A DNA stretch of 49,689 nucleotides. Origin: an uncultured Bacilli bacterium. GTDB lineage: Bacteria > Bacillota_I > Bacilli_A > RFN20 > CAG-449. This document shows, piece by piece, positions 43,735 to 49,689 of the stretch; the stretch's first letter is position 1, and each line of letters opens with the position of its first letter. Location: the NCBI GenBank assembly GCA_947629415.1, contig CANRDP010000008.1, forward strand, positions 1 to 49,689, written 5' to 3'. The notes beneath the pieces are model-generated. The model was not told where the DNA came from and ran no database searches. It saw nothing but the letters and a program-made list of their open reading frames with translations. The position numbers were made by a program, and so were the translations under genes.

Positions 43735-44856
43735 TTATTTCTTTTTTTGGCTTTCTTTTTCCGCGGGGGCATTGGCCATTTCTCCGCGTGTCAATCTTGT
43801 CGATAAGAAGATACAACGGAAACCGACGAACATCAAAAATCCGATGGATTGCATTGTCGGAACAATAAAAGCCAAAAGCATTGCCAATAATGACGGACAC
43901 AAGGTAGCAAAAGTAATCAACTTTAAAGCGCCGCCGAAGCCGACTTTACCGCATTGTGCCGATTTAAATCGGGACATAATAACCACCGTCAATGCCATAA
44001 TCAATACAACCAAAACATTCAATGAAGCATAGATAATGCTATTTAACATCAGATTGGACATCTTGGTCGGCTGATAGGCTTGATCAAAAAAAGTCTTCCA
44101 TCTTTCCATTGTCTGACTCGGCATTGAAGAATTGAAAAATGTCGTTAAATTTCTGTTTCTTGTTTCGACATCGGAATAAACTCCTGTCATCCCGGAAGCC
44201 GACGCGGTTTCTTTTAAACTTAATGTTCCATCCGGTTGAACCAAGAATTTTGTCGTCGCATCATTTGGATAAACATGGAAATAGAAAAAATCTTCCGTGA
44301 ATAATAATGTTGTATACATTTTGGAAACCTGAAAACCTTCACTGTCTTTTGGTTCTGCCGTCGGATAGGAAACCGCAAGAGCATTTCGTACATCCACCAT
44401 CTTTTCATTAATATTGTTATATGTCGGATTTTTTTGTACGGAGAAATCAATATAACTTATCAACATCGTTGTTTGATTTTCTCTTCCTATTTCAATATAA
44501 GAAATTTCTTCATCGCCTTTTATCGTAATTTTTTTTGCAGTGTCGATGTCTGAAAATGTTTTTCCCTCTTCCATTTTCATTTTACCATCTTCGATTTTCA
44601 AAACAATTTTGGCTTCATCTCCATTCAAATATTCAAAAGAGAATCTTTCCAAAGAATAATCGACATTCTGCGTCATACTATTGGTAATGACCGCACTTCC
44701 ATTCGTATTTAATATAGAAACAAATGCAGGAATCAAAGAAATAAGAATGGAAAGCAACAACACCAAAACGGTAAGCCACCATTTTTGCTTTCTACCTTCT
44801 TTGATAATTACTTCATTTGAGAAAAGTCCACGGAGTAAAAATTTTAATGTATTCAT
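43735..44856 (-). CDS. Membrane protein, DUF1189-like
   Basis: A 373-residue protein with one N-terminal hydrophobic helix (about 27-47), a long extracellular-type region (50-255) and three to four C-terminal helices (about 265-350), ending in a Lys-rich tail. The KWWLTVLVLLLSILISLIPAF start resembles DUF1189 proteins (YvdJ-like, often beside maltodextrin genes), but the middle is poorly matched, so the assignment is tentative. AAAGGAAAG lies before the ATG. It is alone on its strand, convergent with the dehydrogenase gene. Confidence 0.6.
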   Translation of the reverse strand: MNTLKFLLRGLFSNEVIIKEGRKQKWWLTVLVLLLSILISLIPAFVSILNTNGSAVITNSMTQNVDYSLERFSFEYLNGDEAKIVLKIEDGKMKMEEGKTFSDIDTAKKITIKGDEEISYIEIGRENQTTMLISYIDFSVQKNPTYNNINEKMVDVRNALAVSYPTAEPKDSEGFQVSKMYTTLLFTEDFFYFHVYPNDATTKFLVQPDGTLSLKETASASGMTGVYSDVETRNRNLTTFFNSSMPSQTMERWKTFFDQAYQPTKMSNLMLNSIIYASLNVLVVLIMALTVVIMSRFKSAQCGKVGFGGALKLITFATLCPSLLAMLLAFIVPTMQSIGFLMFVGFRCIFLSTRLTRGEMANAPAEKESQKKK

Positions 44857-44962
44857 TTTTTCTTTCCTTTCTATGTTAAGATAGCATTTATCACTTCATT
44901 TTTCAATGAAAATTGTTTTTCCCTATTTTATAAAAAAATTGCCAAAAAGAAGATTTTTCTTT

Positions 44963-45322
44963 TTAACTCAAGGAATTATCTAACTCTTGAATCACCGTAA
45001 TAATTGCATTGTATTGTTTACTTACCATTTCAAAAAGGGAGATGGATTCTTCTATTTTTTTGGCACGTAATGCCTCGGTAAGTTGATAGACCGAATTATA
45101 AAAAGAAGTAAATCCCAAGTTCATGCATACACCCTTTAAAGTATGTGCTCCACGAAATGCCACATCATAATCTTTCATCGACATAGCTTCAGCCAAAATC
45201 TTATAGCTATCATCTTTTAAAAACATTAAGGCAAATCGTTTTACGCGCATCGGATCACGAAATCGATTTAATACTTCATTATAATCGCCACCGATTTTTT
45301 TATAACATTCTTCTATATTCAT
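44963..45322 (-). CDS. HPt domain protein
   Basis: A 119-residue histidine phosphotransfer domain. The phosphorylatable histidine is H60 in RGAHTLKGVCMNLGF. It overlaps the response regulator gene by 4 bases (ATGA) and would shuttle phosphate to or from its REC domain. No histidine kinase is in the window, so the kinase must be encoded elsewhere. Confidence 0.85.
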   Translation of the reverse strand: MNIEECYKKIGGDYNEVLNRFRDPMRVKRFALMFLKDDSYKILAEAMSMKDYDVAFRGAHTLKGVCMNLGFTSFYNSVYQLTEALRAKKIEESISLFEMVSKQYNAIITVIQELDNSLS

Positions 45323-46881
45323 TTTTCTGTTCCTTTTTCATTCAAATTATCGCTATATGTCAATAATTTTTTGACCTTATGAAGATCCAGCACTTTTCCG
45401 ATTGCTCCAATAAATTGGGGTGTCGATTCGTGAGACCATAAACTTTGCGCAATAACGCGACATAATTTCCATTTTTTCCCCATCAATAATTCGCAATCAA
45501 ACCGCACAATTGGATCTGTCGGTGTTGTTTTTCGAAGAATCGCAGAAAATTCTTTTAATTTGTCTTCTTTGATGATTTTCAATAATTCTTTGCTTTCCTT
45601 TGGATTGATAATTAATTCCGGTATGCGCAATTTATTTTGCCCGTAATCGCTAATCGTTACCATCGGAGGTTCGGGAGTATATTCAAAATGAATTTCTTCC
45701 GACATTTTTGCATAAAATTGATATTTAATTCTTTCTTTGTCCAATAATTCCAATGTTCTTCCCGATGCGGTCAGTTCGTTATCCGAAATTAAATTTCGCG
45801 CATAATTCATCGTTTCTTCTTTTGTTTCGGAACTTAAAGAAGATAATCTTAACTCTTTTCGAATCGTCTCCGAAATTTTTAAAAAGCAATCCAAAAGAAC
45901 CGGATTAAAAGTTCCGCATTCTCCGTTTTTTATCATCTGCACGGCTTGTGCATGGGAAAAGGCTTTTTTATACACTCTTTCGCTTGTCAAAGCATCATAA
46001 ACATCCGCGATAGAAACAAGTTGAGCCGAAATCGGAATTTCATCCCCTTTTAATCCATCCGGATATCCTCTTCCGTCATATCGTTCATGGTGATAACGAC
46101 ATATTTCCCGAGCATATTTCAAAAGGGGTTCTTCCATGGAAAACGGTAAATGCTCCAAGATTTTATAACCCTCGGTCGTATGTGTTTTCATAATTTCAAA
46201 TTCTTCCGGTGTTAATCTTCCCGGTTTATTCAGAATATTATCCGGAATTGCGATTTTTCCGATATCATGCAAGGCCGAAGCCGTTGCAATCAAATTAATT
46301 TCTTCATTGGTCAATTTATAATCGGTATAAGTATTGATAGCTTTTGCCAAAAGTTCCGTAATGGTATGAATGTGTAAAACATGCAACCCGCTTTCTCCGT
46401 TACGAAATTCGACAATATGGCTTAAAATCGCAATCATCATGTTGTTGCTTTTTTGCTTTTCAAAAATCTGATCTGCGACCATACCCACTAATTTTTTTTG
46501 CTTGGCATAAAGCATTATGGTATTTTTGACTCTGCGAAGAACCACATTGGTATCGAAAGGTCTTTTGATAAGATCCGTCGCACCTAAAGTATAAGCTCTT
46601 TCCACATAAGAAGAACCACTTTCCGCGGTAATCATAATCACGGGAATATCTTCTATCCAATGATACGCATTCATGGTAGCAAGAACATCAAATCCATCCA
46701 TATTCGGCATAACAATATCCAACAAAATAACCGATATCCCGGATCCGTTTTGTTTGATAATATTAATTGCTTTGAGCCCGTCTTCTGCTTCCAGAATTTC
46801 AAATTCCTCTCCAAGCATATCCGCTAATATCGATCGATTCATTTCCGAATCATCAACAATTAAAACTTTTTCTTTTTTCAT
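45319..46881 (-). CDS. Response regulator with HD-GYP domain and C-terminal sensor-like domain
   Basis: A 520-residue protein. REC domain 1-125 has D10/D11, phosphoacceptor D55, T85 and K106. The HD-GYP domain spans about 150-350, with HD at 205-206, HHE at 264-266 and GRGYP at 270-274, so metal-binding and phosphodiesterase residues are complete; the family cleaves cyclic di-GMP. Residues 390-510 form an extra PAS-like region. A TATAAT -10 (46909-46904) and AGGAAG site precede the ATG. The gene overlaps the HPt gene. The expected output is a change in cyclic di-GMP, but no diguanylate cyclase is in the window. Confidence 0.92.
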   Translation of the reverse strand: MKKEKVLIVDDSEMNRSILADMLGEEFEILEAEDGLKAINIIKQNGSGISVILLDIVMPNMDGFDVLATMNAYHWIEDIPVIMITAESGSSYVERAYTLGATDLIKRPFDTNVVLRRVKNTIMLYAKQKKLVGMVADQIFEKQKSNNMMIAILSHIVEFRNGESGLHVLHIHTITELLAKAINTYTDYKLTNEEINLIATASALHDIGKIAIPDNILNKPGRLTPEEFEIMKTHTTEGYKILEHLPFSMEEPLLKYAREICRYHHERYDGRGYPDGLKGDEIPISAQLVSIADVYDALTSERVYKKAFSHAQAVQMIKNGECGTFNPVLLDCFLKISETIRKELRLSSLSSETKEETMNYARNLISDNELTASGRTLELLDKERIKYQFYAKMSEEIHFEYTPEPPMVTISDYGQNKLRIPELIINPKESKELLKIIKEDKLKEFSAILRKTTPTDPIVRFDCELLMGKKWKLCRVIAQSLWSHESTPQFIGAIGKVLDLHKVKKLLTYSDNLNEKGTEK

Positions 46882-47005
46882 ATTTACTTCCTAATCAACA
46901 TTATTATAGTAAAACAAGAAACGAAACAAAACTATTTTTATTCCATTCGGAAAGAAAAGAAGAAATTTGTTTGATTCTTAATTTTTTATCAATACTTTCA
47001 GAAAA

Positions 47006-47413
47006 TTACAAAACTTGTTGCTCTTTATCATCGAGCATAATAACGATATCGACATCTTTCCAATTTTCTTTCAAAGAAAATCCCAGAATTTTGGTGTCTT
47101 CAAAAATTTGTTCCGGAGAAGAATAAAATTTGGATTCCAAAAAATATTTTGTTTTTTTCAAAACATTATTGTCTCCGTTTAATTTACCGAATAAAACTTT
47201 TTTACCATTTACATTGGCATAAATGGTTACCGAAATCGGTCGAGATAAAATTTCCATAATTTCTTCAAGATCATATGGCTTAGAAAAATATTGCCCTTTG
47301 TTCTTCAAATTTTGCAATACTTCTTCCATCTTTTGAATACTTCTTTTTTCAACAGTTGTTTCTATTGAATTGGTTTTTTCTACTTTCTTTTTTTTCTTTT
47401 TAAATAAACCCAT
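47006..47413 (-). CDS. Unknown cytosolic protein with basic N-terminus
   Basis: A 135-residue protein starting MGLFKKKKKK, a shape seen in small membrane-associated proteins such as SepF, though the rest (a helix at 25-45, then a beta-rich domain with SVTIYANVNGKKVLFGKLNGD) does not clearly match SepF or another family. The start at 47413 has AGGTG 6 bases upstream; a GTG at 47422 and ATG at 47419 are alternatives. It lies between the HD-GYP regulator and the second ABC exporter, both on the same strand. Confidence 0.6.
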   Translation of the reverse strand: MGLFKKKKKKVEKTNSIETTVEKRSIQKMEEVLQNLKNKGQYFSKPYDLEEIMEILSRPISVTIYANVNGKKVLFGKLNGDNNVLKKTKYFLESKFYSSPEQIFEDTKILGFSLKENWKDVDIVIMLDDKEQQVL

Positions 47414-47497
47414 ATCCATCACCTCAAAATAAGTATAGCAAAAACAAAAACGAAAGCAAAAAAAATCCGTTTTCTTTCGTAGATTCCTCTTCTCTTT

Positions 47498-49255
47498 TTA
47501 TTGTTCGATATAAGACCACATCCGATAATAATATCCCTTATTTTTCAAAAGTGTTTCATGATTTCCCTGCTCGATGATCTTACCATCCTCAATTACAATT
47601 ATTTTGTCGGCATCTTTAATCGTGGATAATCGATGTGCAACAATAAGCATGGTTCCGATGGATTTCATTTTGTGTAAAGATTCTTGGATTAAAAGCTCGG
47701 TTTCGCTATCGATATTCGCCGTAGCTTCATCCAAAATCAAAATAGAAGGTTTTCGTACAATTGTTCTTGCAAAAGATAATAATTGCCGTTGTCCCGCAGA
47801 AAAGTTCGTTCCGTTTTCCCGTACCTCTTCTTTTAAACCGCCGGGTGTTCCTTGAATAAAACGATCCGCATTGACATATTGACAGGCTTCCATGATTTGT
47901 TCCGTAGTAATATCTTCGTTTCGCAACCGAATATTACTTTCGATATTTCCGGAGAATAAGAATACATCCTGAAGCATTTGTCCAATACATTTGCGTAAAG
48001 AAGTAAGTCGTATTTTTCGGATATCGATTCCGTCAATCCGAATGGAACCTTTCTGAATATCATAATTGCGTACAAGCAAAGAAAGTATCGTTGTCTTTCC
48101 CGCCCCGGTTTTTCCGACAAATGCCGCAGTTTCTCCCGGTTGAATTTTGAAACTGACATCTTTTAAAATCCAATTATCTTTTTCATAAGCAAAATAAACA
48201 TGGTCAAATTCAATCAATCCTTGAAAAGAATTTATTTCAATGGCATCTTTTTCATCCACAACTGTCGGGGGAATATCCATTAAAGTAAATAATCGTTCGG
48301 ACGCAGATAAAGCTCTTTGAAAACCATTCAATAAATCGGATAAATTCTGAATCGGTCCGAAAAAATGATCCAAATACATATAAAAAAGCAAAAAAGTTCC
48401 CGCGGTAATATATCCTTGTTCTACATAAGGAATACCAATGGCAAAACAGGTGGCTACGGCCAGAATATATAAAAAACTGATTCCCGGACGATAGAAGGCA
48501 AAAGCCAAAGTTATTTTAAAAGCAGCACTTCTTAATTTTTTATTATGTACTTCAAATTCTTCTTTTTTTCTTTCTTCCTGATTGAATACTTGTGTGATTT
48601 TCATTCCGGATAGATTTTCCGAAAGGAAAGTATTCATTTGCGAAATTTCTTTTCTTTCTTCACGGAAAATTTTCTTTGAAACAAAACGGAAAACAAGAGA
48701 AATAATGGTAACAAGAACCACGAAAATAAGCATAAAAAGTGTTAATTTCCAAGAAACAAAAAACATAATCACAAATGTTCCGAGAATCAATAAAAGATTT
48801 TTTAAAAAATTTACAATCAAATTGGAAAATAAATCGGATACGGCTACCGTATCGTTTGTTACTCTTGTTACCAATTTTCCCACAGGAATTTCATTGAATT
48901 GTGCTAAGGAAAGAGATTCAATATGCGTGAAAACATCCTCTCTTAATTGTACAACGATTTGTTGCCCCGTTTTTTGTAAAAGAATTGATAAAACATAGGA
49001 AAAGCAAATATTGATGATGGATAAAATCAAATAAGTCCCGGCCAAAAGGAAAATCGCAACAATATTAATTTCGGTTAATTTCAATTCTTCCGTTGCTTGT
49101 GAAATAAGAATCGGTAAAATAATTTCCAAAGCAACATTTAAAAGAAGCAGAAAAAATGCAAGAAAAAATCTTGTCCAATGCGGTTTAATATATTGAAGCG
49201 CACGAGAAAAAACTTCCCTGTCTTTCATCATTCGTTGATCTTGTTCCTCAATCAT
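47498..49255 (-). CDS. ABC exporter half-transporter, catalytic-site subunit (second pair)
   Basis: A 585-residue exporter half with six transmembrane helices (about 30-330). Walker A GKTGAGKTT, Walker B LILDEATANID with catalytic Glu and H-loop IVAHRLSTI are intact, while the signature is FSAGQ instead of LSGGQ. Its partner upstream has the complementary defects, as in the first pair in this window. An AAGGAAG site precedes the ATG, which overlaps the upstream stop by 4 bases. Substrate is unknown. Confidence 0.92.
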   Translation of the reverse strand: MIEEQDQRMMKDREVFSRALQYIKPHWTRFFLAFFLLLLNVALEIILPILISQATEELKLTEINIVAIFLLAGTYLILSIINICFSYVLSILLQKTGQQIVVQLREDVFTHIESLSLAQFNEIPVGKLVTRVTNDTVAVSDLFSNLIVNFLKNLLLILGTFVIMFFVSWKLTLFMLIFVVLVTIISLVFRFVSKKIFREERKEISQMNTFLSENLSGMKITQVFNQEERKKEEFEVHNKKLRSAAFKITLAFAFYRPGISFLYILAVATCFAIGIPYVEQGYITAGTFLLFYMYLDHFFGPIQNLSDLLNGFQRALSASERLFTLMDIPPTVVDEKDAIEINSFQGLIEFDHVYFAYEKDNWILKDVSFKIQPGETAAFVGKTGAGKTTILSLLVRNYDIQKGSIRIDGIDIRKIRLTSLRKCIGQMLQDVFLFSGNIESNIRLRNEDITTEQIMEACQYVNADRFIQGTPGGLKEEVRENGTNFSAGQRQLLSFARTIVRKPSILILDEATANIDSETELLIQESLHKMKSIGTMLIVAHRLSTIKDADKIIVIEDGKIIEQGNHETLLKNKGYYYRMWSYIEQ

Positions 49256-49689
49256 GATTGTTTTCTTCCTTCCATAGAATCTTCGATTTTTTGTACCGAA
49301 ACCAATTTCCGATACAAGGGAGATTTTTTCAGCAACCCAACATGTGTATCAAATCCTTCGATTTCACCATCGTTTAAAACTAAAATTCGATCTAAATTCT
49401 CTACCGTGGATACTCTGGAAGCAATAATCAAAGTTGTCTTGGATTTTCTTTCCGTTTGAATATTTTCCAAAATCTTTTTTTCCGTTTCCATATCTACCGC
49501 CGAGACGGAATCATCTAAAATTAAAATCGGTGCATCTTTAATCGCGGCTCTGGCCAATGCTATCCTCTGTTTTTGTCCTCCCGATAAAGAAACTCCCCGT
49601 TCTCCTGTAATCGTTTCATATCCTTTTGAAAATTCCAATATATTTTCTTTTACCGCGGCAAAATTCGCAGCATAATCTATTCTTTCAAA
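49252..49689 (-). CDS. ABC exporter half-transporter, degenerate-site subunit (5' part outside window)
   Basis: The last 145 codons of an ABC exporter; the frame is open to the window edge, so the start is outside. It contains a perfect LSGGQ signature (GVSLSGGQKQR), Walker B LILDDSVSAVD with Asp replacing the catalytic Glu, and an H-loop reading IASRVSTV (Ser for His). These defects match those of the upstream subunit in the first exporter pair and indicate a heterodimer with the overlapping downstream gene. Confidence 0.9.
   Translation of the reverse strand, partial: FERIDYAANFAAVKENILEFSKGYETITGERGVSLSGGQKQRIALARAAIKDAPILILDDSVSAVDMETEKKILENIQTERKSKTTLIIASRVSTVENLDRILVLNDGEIEGFDTHVGLLKKSPLYRKLVSVQKIEDSMEGRKQS

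Noticed and set aside
1-49689. CRISPR array, insertion sequence or prophage genes
   Set aside because: No repeat-spacer series, transposase, integrase or phage structural gene was seen on either strand.

Overview
The window is about 50 kb of a low-GC chromosome from a Gram-positive bacterium of the Bacillota, most probably the Bacilli/Erysipelotrichales/Acholeplasma side of the phylum. Supporting evidence: AT-rich DNA, AGGAGG-type ribosome sites, the secA-prfB gene order with a programmed frameshift in prfB, a UvrX-YolD pair, YitT, CvpA, HD-GYP and GtrB-type proteins. Peptidoglycan genes (murA, a D,D-carboxypeptidase) imply a cell wall. TGA is a normal stop, so the mycoplasma code is excluded. 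I cannot name a genus.

Left end (1-2750): a visibly more AT-rich stretch with a KAP-like P-loop NTPase and a probable frameshifted small gene, looking like an accessory/defence insertion. 2755-7072: a MATE transporter, a PPP-type metallophosphoesterase, and a two-gene operon of a DUF2130 coiled-coil/nuclease-like protein and a tyrosine phosphatase. 7232-18250: D,D-carboxypeptidase, RluB-type pseudouridine synthase, YaaA, a Mbeg1-like hydrolase, CvpA, an EF-G-like GTPase, RlmD, a membrane-anchored XRE regulator, tRNA-Ala(CGC), an acyl-ACP thioesterase and a formate/nitrite-type channel.

18300-28700: housekeeping on the plus strand: UvrX-like polymerase and YolD, then a structured leader RNA in front of a SPOUT methyltransferase, a short glutamine synthetase, secA, prfB, yitT and uvrB. 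28700-32500 (minus): a heterodimeric ABC exporter and a small membrane protein. 32600-34240: GNAT plus GtrB-like glycosyltransferase. 34285-37162 (minus): tldE, tldD and, unannotated by length-limited ORF callers, a 54-codon ORF coupled to tldD by an ATGA overlap.

37410-39710: murA overlapping a lipoprotein gene and an unknown gene. 39730-43686: a small membrane protein, a cyclodeaminase-family protein, an unknown, a lysophospholipase-like hydrolase and a nucleotide-sugar dehydrogenase that lacks the catalytic cysteine. 43735-49689 (minus): a DUF1189-like membrane protein, an HPt protein with an REC/HD-GYP regulator, an unknown cytosolic protein, and a second heterodimeric ABC exporter cut by the window edge.

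The most notable signals are the small ORF ahead of the TldD/TldE protease pair, the substituted active site of the UDP-sugar dehydrogenase-like protein, the leader RNA at about 19905-19992, and a recurring arrangement in which a -10 box lies 5-7 bases upstream of a start codon without a Shine-Dalgarno sequence, suggesting several leaderless mRNAs.
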